Source: a virus. Taken from it: a stretch of DNA of 54,454 nucleotides. The stretch covers positions 1-54,454 of the IMG/VR virus record IMGVR_UViG_3300031974_003269; one strand, given 5' to 3'. Below are positions 13,273 through 20,900 of the stretch, piece by piece. The notes beneath the pieces were generated by a model. The model ran no database searches and had not been told where the DNA came from. It saw only the letters and a program-made list of their open reading frames with translations. The first letter of the stretch is position 1. Each line of letters begins with the position of its first letter. Position numbers and translations under genes: made by a program.

Positions 13273-13903
13273 ACAGCGTATAACAAAATTCTTCGCAGGT
13301 ATAACACCTCGCAAGAAACAGCAATACATAGACGACTGGTCACAACTAACACCTCGTAGTAATCACAGTAAACTAAACCGTTGGCGTTTCGCATACTGCA
13401 CAGTGCATACGCCCTGGCTTCGTAGCTGTGAACAATACGATCTAATCAAAAACAAAAACAAAACATCAACATATGACACACTAGTTCAACTACTCAAACA
13501 AACATCAGGTGGCATGTTCACTATCAAAGCTACAGGTATCAATCACCTACAAGAGCTTTGGTCTAAAGATCCATCTATGTTCGAACCAACCTCAGATTGG
13601 CAATCATGGCGAGACAACCTTGCATCAAAGCTAAAGAAGCTAGGCATGGCAAAAACATCATTCGCTATCGAAATGCTGCATCCGCTAAACGCAAACTTGA
13701 TATGCATTGATCGACACATGTTCAAAGCATTCGGATGGCACCGTGTAGACGACTCAGCATCTGTTAAACAATACAGATACTACGAAGACTACTGGCTTGA
13801 TATGTCAGCAGCTTTCAATGTCTCACCCGTTATAGCACGCAACATATTCTGGGACAAAATTCAAAAACAACCTAACTCACTATACTGGGCAAAATACCTA
13901 TAA
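13232..13903 (+). CDS. Second HhH glycosylase-like protein
   Basis: 223 residues. 'KLGMAKTSFAIEML' (about residues 136-149) is an HhH-like hairpin and 'LICIDRHMFKAFG' (about 155-167) holds the Asp at the place of the catalytic Asp of HhH-GPD enzymes, with His three residues on as in the paralogue at 10402. The N-terminal third is basic and could contact DNA. Low overall similarity to the first copy suggests ancient duplication or separate capture. The start overlaps the GP88-like gene by 41 bases. Confidence 0.55.
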   Translation: MAASDIVQVPRLCKQRITKFFAGITPRKKQQYIDDWSQLTPRSNHSKLNRWRFAYCTVHTPWLRSCEQYDLIKNKNKTSTYDTLVQLLKQTSGGMFTIKATGINHLQELWSKDPSMFEPTSDWQSWRDNLASKLKKLGMAKTSFAIEMLHPLNANLICIDRHMFKAFGWHRVDDSASVKQYRYYEDYWLDMSAAFNVSPVIARNIFWDKIQKQPNSLYWAKYL

Positions 13904-13908
13904 CTATC

Positions 13909-14874
13909 ATGAACAATATCGATTACGCTCTCGGTCCAAATTCAATATTCGTATACGACCGAATCAACAATAAACCTATCGAAGTCACAAGCGATCGCGT
14001 TAACTACAAACCTCTTCTTGAAGCTCTACAACGAGGTGTTGAAGAAGAAGTTCTCGAACTACTTGACGAAACGCATGTACTTAATGTTATCAGCGACGGC
14101 AAAGTTGTTGTTAAAAACAACTCTGTATTCTACAACGGTAGAGAACTGCATACAGCAGAAGCTAAAAAGCTAACTGATCTAGTATCAGAAGGTGTAACAG
14201 ACATATCTCGCTGGTGCCGTTTCATCGAACGACTGCAAAATAATCCATCGTACCACTGTCGCAATCAAGCATACAACTTCATTGCACATACAGGTATGCC
14301 AATGACTGCCGATGGCAAACTCATCGGTTACAAAGGTGTACGAGATGATTACCACGACAAATACAGTGGCAAATTCAGTAACCATGTAGGTGCAGAACTA
14401 TCAATGCATCGATCAGATGTTGACGACAATCCTAACAACGGATGCTCATCTGGCTTCCATGTAGGTTCTTACGAATACGCTAACGACTGGGCATCAAGTG
14501 ACGGCAAACTAATGATTGTCGAGTACTGTCCATCAGACATCGTATCAGTGCCTGACGAATCCGGTTACGGTAAACTGCGTGTATGCAAATACAAAGTTAT
14601 ATCTGAGCATGTTAACCGTACTAAACTAAACGACGGTGCATACGGTAACGCACAATTCAACGACAGCGACCTATTCGATTACATAGACAATCGTACAGAT
14701 CAAATAGATGAATTAGGCAGTCTCTACTACAAAGATCTAAAGCAAGAATTTCCAACAGTAACAATGCATGATGTTAAAGACGCTATAGAAATGCATAGCG
14801 AATACCATCTCGATTGTACATGGGACGGCTCTGCAAACGATTACATAATCAGTATGCAATCTCTTCCGTGCTAG
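13909..14874 (+). CDS. rIIB: rIIB-like protein
   Basis: 321 residues, close to the 312 of T4 rIIB. The core 'PMTADGKLIGYKGVRDDYHDKYSGK', split here as 'MTADGKLIGYKGVRDDY' then 'DKYSG', and the later 'CSSGFHVGSYEYAN' plus 'VSVPDESGYGKLRVCKY' match the conserved blocks of rIIB-like proteins of T4-type phages and cyanophages. With rIIA it acts at the host membrane and lets T4 overcome exclusion systems such as RexAB. It sits directly before the rIIA-like gene, the inverse of no particular rule but always adjacent in known genomes. Confidence 0.8.
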   Translation: MNNIDYALGPNSIFVYDRINNKPIEVTSDRVNYKPLLEALQRGVEEEVLELLDETHVLNVISDGKVVVKNNSVFYNGRELHTAEAKKLTDLVSEGVTDISRWCRFIERLQNNPSYHCRNQAYNFIAHTGMPMTADGKLIGYKGVRDDYHDKYSGKFSNHVGAELSMHRSDVDDNPNNGCSSGFHVGSYEYANDWASSDGKLMIVEYCPSDIVSVPDESGYGKLRVCKYKVISEHVNRTKLNDGAYGNAQFNDSDLFDYIDNRTDQIDELGSLYYKDLKQEFPTVTMHDVKDAIEMHSEYHLDCTWDGSANDYIISMQSLPC

Positions 14875-14969
14875 GTGCTACACTAGTGCGGTTTTCATAA
14901 TAGTTAAGTTGACCTGAGCATGTCACAAAACTGCTCATATTAACTACAACACAGCAAAACATATATACT
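14875..14969 (+). promoter_or_regulatory. Leader with TTGACC + TGTCACAAAAC-loop hairpin, copy 2
   Basis: TTGACC (14909-14914), stem TGAGCA, loop TGTCACAAAAC, stem TGCTCA (14915-14937). Compared with copy 1 at 9340-9368, an A-T pair in the stem is replaced by G-C, keeping the pairing. It lies 32 bases before the rIIA start and probably drives or controls rIIA separately from the upstream genes. Confidence 0.6.
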
Positions 14970-17051
14970 ATGAAGCTAGAACAAAATACATCACAACACA
15001 CCACAACTATCACAAAAGCAGCCGACTTCGGCATAAACGAAAATGATCTATCTCACATCATGGGCATTCTCCGCTCACAAATATATTCTGACAAACTCAT
15101 GGCAGTCATCCGCGAGTATTCTACCAATGCTACTGATGCTAACATCGAAGCCGGTCGCCCAGATACTCCTATATGCGTCCACTTACCTACAATCGCCGAT
15201 CCTTACATAGGTTTCCGCGACTTCGGTGTAGGTCTGTCAGAAGATGATGTTACACAGCTGTATGTCAAATACGGTGCATCAACAAAGCGTAACTCTAATG
15301 ACTACACAGGTTGCTTAGGTATCGGTTGCAAAGCAGGCTTTGCTTACGGTGACAACTTCCAGGTCATTACTCATCACGGCAGATACAGTAAAACATGGCT
15401 TGCTCGTATCGACGAAACCAAACGCGGTACTATCAGTCTTGTACATACAACTAACCACCACACACCTGTTAATACTGGTACAGAAGTTCGTGTATCAATA
15501 CGCAAAAATGACATAGAATCATGCATTAACAAAGCTAAACAACTGTTTACTTACTGGCGTGTACAACCAACATGCAATCTAGAGTTAGACAAACCAAAAT
15601 ACCACGCAGAATCAGATGACTGGGCAATACTAGATCTACGCGAACAAAGTTATGACCGCAGAGCATACTACAACTCAGCAGTCATTATGGGTAACATTGT
15701 ATATCCAATCAACCCACGCATGATCAAAACAAGTGACCTACCCGCATCTCTACTTGATTCATCTGCAGTTCTACTCCGTGCACCTGTCGGTTCATTAGAC
15801 ATCGCAGCTAACCGAGAATCATTAGAATACACTGACAGAACATGCGATTCAATCATTGCAATGTGTAACAACATGATTGCTGATCTTATACTCAATGTAA
15901 CAAACGCTGTAACCAAAGCACCTACTAGACTTAAAGCTAGTATGAATGCACATATTTACAGTCATTGCTTCAACTATAACATCAGTAGCAAACTTGTAAC
16001 CTCAGCTAAATGGCAAGGTCAACCACTGCTCGATGTTGTTGGCTTTCCAGAACATGGTGTATGCAAACACTCTAAGCATAAATCATGGCGAGCAAGCGGT
16101 GATGATGTATGGCGTAACAAACGCGACAAAGATATACGCAATATGAAAATCGACGCTAACAGTTACTTATGTGTATTCAATGACAATCAATACAATGACG
16201 CTAATGCAACTCGTCGTGTGCGTACTCTGCAATTGCAAAACAACGACGATCCAAATCATTCGTACTATGTCATACCAATGTCTAAACTTGATCAAATTAC
16301 ACCTACATTAACAAGCGATGACTACATTGACTTAGACAAAGTAGAACCACTCAAGCCTAACCGCACAACTATCACAACAAACAACGGTACAAAAAGCAAA
16401 AGTGTTCGTATCAATGTGTGTAAACTGCAACCTAACACGCTTAAATCATCAAGACTAAGTGCTGAATGCGAACCAACAATTGATCCTACACACAAAGTCT
16501 ATGTCTATGTACCACTAGATCGATTCGATTGGGTAGGCAAACCTGATGCGTTAGAAGAACTAGATGCTATCTATGATGCATTGCACACAATGCTAGGCTA
16601 TCGCCCAACAATCAACGGTGTCAAAAAACATTACATCAAAAAATTAGATGACCAATGGATGACACTAGACGCGTTCTACCTCAAAGTATTCACTGACTAT
16701 CGCAAATCAATACCTCATGTTGAAGATATACTACTAGCAACATCAGCATGTCACCACTACCACTGGTCACACGATATGCTTTCTTTGCTAGAACAATGCG
16801 ACAATCCTACAGTCTCAAAAGTAGCTAAAATACTGCTCATTCGTGACACTAATGTACATCACGACATCAAAAAGATATGCAAAGTAGGTTACTTACTTCA
16901 TGCAATTAAACGGACTGACTGGCTCAAAGATCAATGGTCAATCATAACAAACAAATACAAATTGTTATCAGGTATAAATTACTTGTCATATCCAATATCA
17001 GATACAACTGAGCAAGATTTCATTAACGACATCAACAAACTGTTAGCATGA
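14970..17051 (+). CDS. rIIA: rIIA-like GHKL ATPase
   Basis: 693 residues (T4 rIIA has 725). The N-terminal third is a GHKL ATP-binding fold: N-box 'REYSTNATDAN' (about residues 49-59), G1 box 'RDFGVGLSEDD' (about 89-99) and Gly-rich lid 'GCLGIGCKAGFAYGD'. These motifs and its place after rIIB identify it. Members are thought to work with rIIB at the inner membrane against abortive infection. A CAACACACCA word lies just inside the gene (about 14992), unusual because elsewhere it precedes starts. It overlaps the next gene by 4 bases. Confidence 0.82.
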   Translation: MKLEQNTSQHTTTITKAADFGINENDLSHIMGILRSQIYSDKLMAVIREYSTNATDANIEAGRPDTPICVHLPTIADPYIGFRDFGVGLSEDDVTQLYVKYGASTKRNSNDYTGCLGIGCKAGFAYGDNFQVITHHGRYSKTWLARIDETKRGTISLVHTTNHHTPVNTGTEVRVSIRKNDIESCINKAKQLFTYWRVQPTCNLELDKPKYHAESDDWAILDLREQSYDRRAYYNSAVIMGNIVYPINPRMIKTSDLPASLLDSSAVLLRAPVGSLDIAANRESLEYTDRTCDSIIAMCNNMIADLILNVTNAVTKAPTRLKASMNAHIYSHCFNYNISSKLVTSAKWQGQPLLDVVGFPEHGVCKHSKHKSWRASGDDVWRNKRDKDIRNMKIDANSYLCVFNDNQYNDANATRRVRTLQLQNNDDPNHSYYVIPMSKLDQITPTLTSDDYIDLDKVEPLKPNRTTITTNNGTKSKSVRINVCKLQPNTLKSSRLSAECEPTIDPTHKVYVYVPLDRFDWVGKPDALEELDAIYDALHTMLGYRPTINGVKKHYIKKLDDQWMTLDAFYLKVFTDYRKSIPHVEDILLATSACHHYHWSHDMLSLLEQCDNPTVSKVAKILLIRDTNVHHDIKKICKVGYLLHAIKRTDWLKDQWSIITNKYKLLSGINYLSYPISDTTEQDFINDINKLLA

Positions 17052-17404
17052 ACACACCAATACCAGTACACATCAAATCCCACCGCGGTATCAAACAAAA
17101 TCAAATTGTAAAAGATTACGAAATACCGCTTGTCAAAACATCACTGCGTACATGGGAACTCCCCAACAACGCAATAACAATATCAGGCGGAAGCGGTGTA
17201 ATCAGCTACAGATACACATACGACACAACGCGATCACAACACAGCAACATGGGTTGGTCTCGATATGCCAACGTTACTGTATACGGCAAAGACTTCGATA
17301 CATTCGAATACTCTGGCGTAATACACACACTAGAACGACACATACAGTTCATGGACACAATCAGACAAATTCATCCCATTATCAAATCCATATTCGATAA
17401 ATAA
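17048..17404 (+). CDS. Hypothetical protein, last gene of accessory operon
   Basis: 118 residues, start overlapping the rIIA stop (ATGA). 'NAITISGGSGVISYRYTYDT' and 'ANVTVYGKDFDTFEYSGVI' indicate a beta-rich small domain, ending in a helix. It is directly followed by a strong intrinsic terminator, which closes the operon. Function unknown. Confidence 0.65.
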   Translation: MNTPIPVHIKSHRGIKQNQIVKDYEIPLVKTSLRTWELPNNAITISGGSGVISYRYTYDTTRSQHSNMGWSRYANVTVYGKDFDTFEYSGVIHTLERHIQFMDTIRQIHPIIKSIFDK

Positions 17405-17410
17405 CCTCTC

Positions 17411-17452
17411 AGCCACAGGCATGTATACTCTGCATGTCTGTGGCTTTTTTTT
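17411..17452 (+). terminator. Intrinsic terminator of the rII operon
   Basis: AGCCACAG-G-CATG pairs with CATG-T-CTGTGGCT around a 9-base loop and is followed by eight T residues. It ends the A/C-rich operon. Confidence 0.9.
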
Positions 17453-17486
17453 GCTCCGAGTCGCCCGCTAGCATACTATCATTCAG
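17451..17486 (+). promoter_or_regulatory. Promoter: TTGCTC-17-TACTAT, copy 2 of CCCGCTAGC repeat
   Basis: TTGCTC (17451-17456) and TACTAT (17474-17479) are separated by exactly 17 bases. The segment from CCCGCTAGC to CATTCAG is repeated at 8460-8481. The -35 overlaps the tail of the terminator. It should drive the 17531 gene. Confidence 0.6.
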
Positions 17487-17530
17487 TTACCATTTCTTTT
17501 TCAAACTCGGGTTTCCTAATTCTATTCAGT

Positions 17531-17902
17531 ATGGCACTGAATAAATCAGATTCCGAGTTCTCTCCTGATGGTGAGGACACCAACAGTAACGCCGTATCTT
17601 CCAAACTCATTGCTGAGCTTGGTGAAGATACTCAACACTCTGCCGTCGTGGACGGCATCCGTGAGCATATAAGCCAGTCAGGGACTGCTTACATGCTTAT
17701 GGACTTTACCTTCGAGAATACGAAGAGCAACTCTCCGCTTCTCAAAGGCAAGTCAGCCACCGCTTACCTTGACAGGTTCGGTGGCAAAAATGCGATCGCC
17801 AAAGGCTCTCGCATCGCAGTCAATCTCGGGATTGACAAAGACGGTTACCCCAGCATAGGTGCTGGCGGTAAACGCCTTAACAAACTACTTCCTAGTAAGT
17901 AG
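17531..17902 (+). CDS. Hypothetical protein, monocistronic
   Basis: 123 residues flanked by its own promoter and terminator, so it is expressed alone, perhaps strongly. The N-terminus is polar and acidic; the C-terminal half ('AYLDRFGGKNAIAKGSRIAVNLGIDKDGYP') has a compact Gly-containing pattern like small DNA-binding or inhibitor proteins. It has no Shine-Dalgarno site. No family recognised. Confidence 0.7.
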   Translation: MALNKSDSEFSPDGEDTNSNAVSSKLIAELGEDTQHSAVVDGIREHISQSGTAYMLMDFTFENTKSNSPLLKGKSATAYLDRFGGKNAIAKGSRIAVNLGIDKDGYPSIGAGGKRLNKLLPSK

Positions 17903-17909
17903 CTTGTTA

Positions 17910-17941
17910 GCCTCTGCCCTTACGGGTAGAGGCTTTTTTTT
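17910..17941 (+). terminator. Intrinsic terminator
   Basis: GCCTCT-G-CCC pairs with GGG-T-AGAGGC around TTAC, followed by eight T. The downstream GCTCCGAGTCG repeats the 11 bases after the terminator at 17411-17452. Confidence 0.9.
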
Positions 17942-18411
17942 GCTCCGAGTCGGTTGCCTTACCCTCACTGACGCACTAAATTCTGCACTCAGACTCTCAG
18001 GGATCAAGGGACTCGCACACTCATCCCTTCATCTCCTGACCCGTGGCTGGATTCCGAATCCAGTGCGTCCGCTCACGCAAGTCATTGCCTCGTAGCTAGT
18101 TACAATGTTGCTCGGTGCCTTCTGCACCGACATTGCACCTATTCGCGATTGCAACTGGCAATAGCAGGCCCCCCACATCCCGCGGGGTACCAACTATCAC
18201 TACCACTCGCAATCGCTATCAATCACAGAAATAAAAAAAGAAATCTTTTGGAAGGCGTTCCTGCCGGATAAATCATGCAGATTGATGTGTAATCTATGAA
18301 AACACTGATTTTTGAGCATTAAGCGAGGTTTTTGCCTCTTTTAACCGGCCGACCCAACCGCTAGCCCCCGGGGTACCAAAAATGTACATTGTATCGCAAA
18401 GAGGACTCCTT
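17942..18411 (+). other. Non-coding region with several perfect hairpins before the late genes
   Basis: 470 bases without a convincing gene. It holds the palindrome CTGGATTC-C-GAATCCAG (18047-18063), TGCGT-n6-ACGCA (18064-18079) and a hairpin CGGTGC-CTTCT-GCACCG inside AATGT/ACATT (18104-18134). A polypurine run and ATGTACATTGTATC precede the next gene. It could be a small RNA, a packaging recognition region (it lies next to the terminase genes) or late promoter region. Confidence 0.5.
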
Positions 18412-18804
18412 ATGGCGAATAAACAAATAACAAGATTACGCGAAGACGTACATAAGTTCATCCATGACGATGACTTCGAATCTGCTATTACAGCTCTTCG
18501 AGAAGGGCTAAAAGCCAACCACACCGTCAGAAAAAGCCGCGATGACGGCCAAAGAGGTGTAGAATACAGCGAAGTTCCTTGCCATACAGTACGCTTAACA
18601 GCGGCAAAACTGCTTTTAGAGTACGGATTTGGAAAACCAGCTACTCGAGCCGAGATTACAGTCACAAAAGACACCACTCGCGAGATAACAACAGGCGATA
18701 TTTTAGCCAGATTTCGCAGTTCAGGCATGGATTTGAACGAAATCGTCGATGTTTACGCAGAATCCGTCGAAAAAGAGCCAATTTTACTCGAAAATGAAGA
18801 CTAG
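18412..18804 (+). CDS. Candidate small terminase subunit
   Basis: 130 residues from ATG at 18412, preferred over an upstream ATG because GAGGA lies 6 bases before it. It is charged and helical ('ITRLREDVHKFIHDDDFESAITALREGL'), with 'HTVRLTAAKLLLEYGFGKPA', a pattern seen in small phage proteins that feed TerL with DNA, and a C-terminal 'LARFRSSGMDLNEIVDVYA' segment. It is the first late gene, about 2 kb before TerL. The assignment rests mostly on position, size and composition. Confidence 0.5.
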   Translation: MANKQITRLREDVHKFIHDDDFESAITALREGLKANHTVRKSRDDGQRGVEYSEVPCHTVRLTAAKLLLEYGFGKPATRAEITVTKDTTREITTGDILARFRSSGMDLNEIVDVYAESVEKEPILLENED

Positions 18805-19084
18805 TTACGAAGATTTTCTTAAAAGGGTGCGAAATAACGACATTGTAGGCGCCTCCGACAGCTTAAAAGCTTCTGCCGTCAACGCATACAGCGATCAAAA
18901 CGCGACAAACAGTAAAAGTTTAGAGAATCCCGCCGGATCTTTAGGTTCTTTGTCGTCATGGCGCAAAACTGTAGAGATGCACCCCCAAATTTTCCGAAAT
19001 GTTTCGCCAGAATACCCTCCACGAGGGTTTACCCCCGAAGAGTGGCGCGAATACAGAAGACGCCACTTTGGAACCGATTTATGA
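18794..19084 (+). CDS. Hypothetical protein
   Basis: 96 residues, overlapping the previous gene by 11 bases. Polar, with an Ser/Asn-rich middle and a basic C-terminus 'EEWREYRRRHFGTDL', where a short Pro-rich loop 'PEYPPRGFTPEEW' precedes. Such R/W tails occur in small packaging-related phage proteins. Function unknown. Confidence 0.6.
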   Translation: MKTSYEDFLKRVRNNDIVGASDSLKASAVNAYSDQNATNSKSLENPAGSLGSLSSWRKTVEMHPQIFRNVSPEYPPRGFTPEEWREYRRRHFGTDL

Positions 19085-19263
19085 CAATGAACCCTTTAAA
19101 ACAATTTGAAAACGAACTCTCCGCGGTATTTGTCCGCTGGTGGGAGGAATCTGACATCGACGAGCATGAAATGGCTGAAACTGCTATGCTTGTTATCGAC
19201 AGATTCTGCTCAACCGACATCGAATTCGAAGCCGATTTCGATCTAGACGATATCGAGGAGTAA
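19081..19263 (+). CDS. Small acidic hypothetical protein
   Basis: 60 residues starting in an ATGA overlap with the previous stop. Strongly acidic, ending 'EADFDLDDIEE'. A GAGGAGTAAC site for the next gene lies at its end. Function unknown. Confidence 0.6.
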   Translation: MTMNPLKQFENELSAVFVRWWEESDIDEHEMAETAMLVIDRFCSTDIEFEADFDLDDIEE

Positions 19264-19264
19264 C

Positions 19265-19369
19265 ATGTTCGACATAGCAACAATCAAATGGATGAACACG
19301 GATGAACAGATCCGTATTCGCCAGGCAAAAGCGAGAAAACTGAACCATGCCAGCAAAGAAAAAAAGTAA
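19265..19369 (+). CDS. Very small basic ORF
   Basis: 34 residues ('MFDIATIKWMNTDEQIRIRQ...') preceded by a strong Shine-Dalgarno GAGGAG 4 bases away, which argues that it is translated. It overlaps the start of the next small gene. No family recognised. Confidence 0.5.
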   Translation: MFDIATIKWMNTDEQIRIRQAKARKLNHASKEKK

Positions 19370-19475
19370 AAAAGGACCTTGTTGGAAGGGGTACCAAGCC
19401 GTCGGCATGAAGAAAAAAGGCGGAAGAAAGGTACCTAACTGCGTACCCAAGAAAGGAGCGAGTAGAGGAAGATAA
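19347..19475 (+). CDS. Small Lys-rich phage protein (PCWKGYxxVGMKKKGG type)
   Basis: 42 residues. 'GPCWKGYQAVGMKKKGGRK' followed by 'VPNCVPKK' is a recurrent small basic protein of marine phages, usually found next to a DUF6321-type protein as here. Two Cys residues and heavy positive charge suggest DNA or capsid-interior binding. It overlaps the previous ORF by 23 bases and the next by 1. Confidence 0.65.
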   Translation: MPAKKKSKKGPCWKGYQAVGMKKKGGRKVPNCVPKKGASRGR

Positions 19476-19747
19476 TGCCAGCAAAAAGAAAACCAAGTAA
19501 CCCCATTCGTAAGACTACGAAGGGCAAAGGAGCTAACTACCGCAAAACAAAAGACGGCGCTGGCATGACCGCAAAAGGTGTTGCTGCATATCGCCGTGCT
19601 AATCCAGGATCCAAGCTCAAGACTGCGGTCACCGGCAAGGTCAAAAAGGGTAGTAAAGCGGCCAAACGCCGTAAAGCTTTCTGTGCAAGAAGTAAGAGTT
19701 GGACTGGCGAGAGGGGTAAAGCTGCCCGCCGCCGCTGGAAATGTTAA
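19475..19747 (+). CDS. DUF6321-like basic protein
   Basis: 90 residues, very basic. 'KTKDGAGMTAKGVAAYRRANPGSKLKTAV' type sequence (keys: K-D-G-A-G-M-T-x-K-G-V, Y-R-R-x-N-P-G-S-K-L) and 'RRKAFCARSKSW' plus 'ARRRWKC' match the DUF6321 family common in marine phages. Its role is unknown; basic charge and late position suggest DNA condensation or packaging. Confidence 0.75.
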   Translation: MPAKRKPSNPIRKTTKGKGANYRKTKDGAGMTAKGVAAYRRANPGSKLKTAVTGKVKKGSKAAKRRKAFCARSKSWTGERGKAARRRWKC

Positions 19748-19748
19748 A

Positions 19749-20900
19749 ATGAAAGAGTATTTGGAAGACGGCTACGAGGTTGAACCTTTTATGCCAGGGA
19801 TTAGTCCCGTTGGTAAAGCTACCCCACCAACAAAAACGGTAAATATACCTACCCCTTATGTGCCGTATGGTACAGGGTATAAATACTTAAGGTCTAAACC
19901 AGGATTCAGGAAAGTTAACAACGCCGTTAGAAATCAAATTATAGCTGAATACGGTTTGGGGAAACCTGTAGAAACTGAAAGAGGTCAAGGATTCAGATCA
20001 AAGATAACTTTGATGGATATTTTGGATCCAAAATCGGAGCCAAGACGACGCCCATACCTGCGATCAGAAACGGGACCAGCTTTTAAGCAAGGGTACAAAC
20101 AAATACCTAAAGGGATGGAAGTAACCTCAGACATAGATTTTTATACTAAGCATGCTATGGGGGAAATTTTTGATACTTTACACCCTCCTTACAATGGAAG
20201 CAGCAGTTCTTTAGGAGGTCAGTACGACTCGGTTAATAAGGTTGTTATTGTTCCAGAAAAAGGACCCGACTACCCTAAAACTAAAATTCCACCACGCGTT
20301 GTAACAGACGGCATAGAAAACTACGCTACTGATGATTCAAAAATATTAACCGATGCCGAATTAGATTCTAGAGGGATTAGAAGACATGAGTTTGGTCATG
20401 TAGTCGACTATGAGACGGGCAAGGCTGTAGGCTCTCAGAATTCTCCTTTAAAAGCAGAACTACCTGCAAGGGTAGCTGAAACAAAATCTATTAGACAAGG
20501 TTTGGACAAAACAATGAACCACTTACCCGCCTACGAAGAAAGGTTAATTTCTGAAATTAACCGGCGAAATATAATGGATATACCGTACGACTCTAAATGG
20601 AAAGAAACAGTCGACGCAAGTATGAACGAAAAAGGAAATTTTCCAGAAGCACAGGCCAAGCAAGACATTTTAGATAAACAAAGCAAACCTTACAAAATAG
20701 CTAATAAAGTACTTCAAAAAATCCCAAGCAAGCCTGGAATGTTTACTGGAAGAGTGCCAACCTTTGTAGGTATAGGAGGTAACTTAGTTGATATGGTTAT
20801 GATGTCCCCAGATTACCAGCGGGCTAAGGAAGACCCCACTTTTGGTATAGGCGAGGCCGAGCGCGAAAGACTCGAGGCTGCCTACCAATACGGATTATGA
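19749..20900 (+). CDS. Putative zinc metallopeptidase-like protein (HEFGH)
   Basis: 383 residues. 'RRHEFGHVVDYETG' has the gluzincin-like pattern H-E-x-x-H (His213, Glu214, His217) followed by D220, and a Glu-containing helix downstream could supply the third ligand. The N-terminal half is Pro-, Gly- and Tyr-rich ('IPTPYVPYGTGYKYL') like a flexible substrate or virion-attachment region. It lies between basic proteins and TerL. It may mature a head protein or be an effector packaged in the virion; both are inference. The end overlaps TerL by 4 bases. Confidence 0.55.
   Translation: MKEYLEDGYEVEPFMPGISPVGKATPPTKTVNIPTPYVPYGTGYKYLRSKPGFRKVNNAVRNQIIAEYGLGKPVETERGQGFRSKITLMDILDPKSEPRRRPYLRSETGPAFKQGYKQIPKGMEVTSDIDFYTKHAMGEIFDTLHPPYNGSSSSLGGQYDSVNKVVIVPEKGPDYPKTKIPPRVVTDGIENYATDDSKILTDAELDSRGIRRHEFGHVVDYETGKAVGSQNSPLKAELPARVAETKSIRQGLDKTMNHLPAYEERLISEINRRNIMDIPYDSKWKETVDASMNEKGNFPEAQAKQDILDKQSKPYKIANKVLQKIPSKPGMFTGRVPTFVGIGGNLVDMVMMSPDYQRAKEDPTFGIGEAERERLEAAYQYGL

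Noticed and set aside
18010-18090. A tRNA gene suggested by the 5-bp stem with 7-base loop TTCCGAA (or TTCGGAA on the minus strand)
   Set aside because: No D arm, T arm or acceptor stem could be fitted on either strand; the palindrome alone explains the stem.
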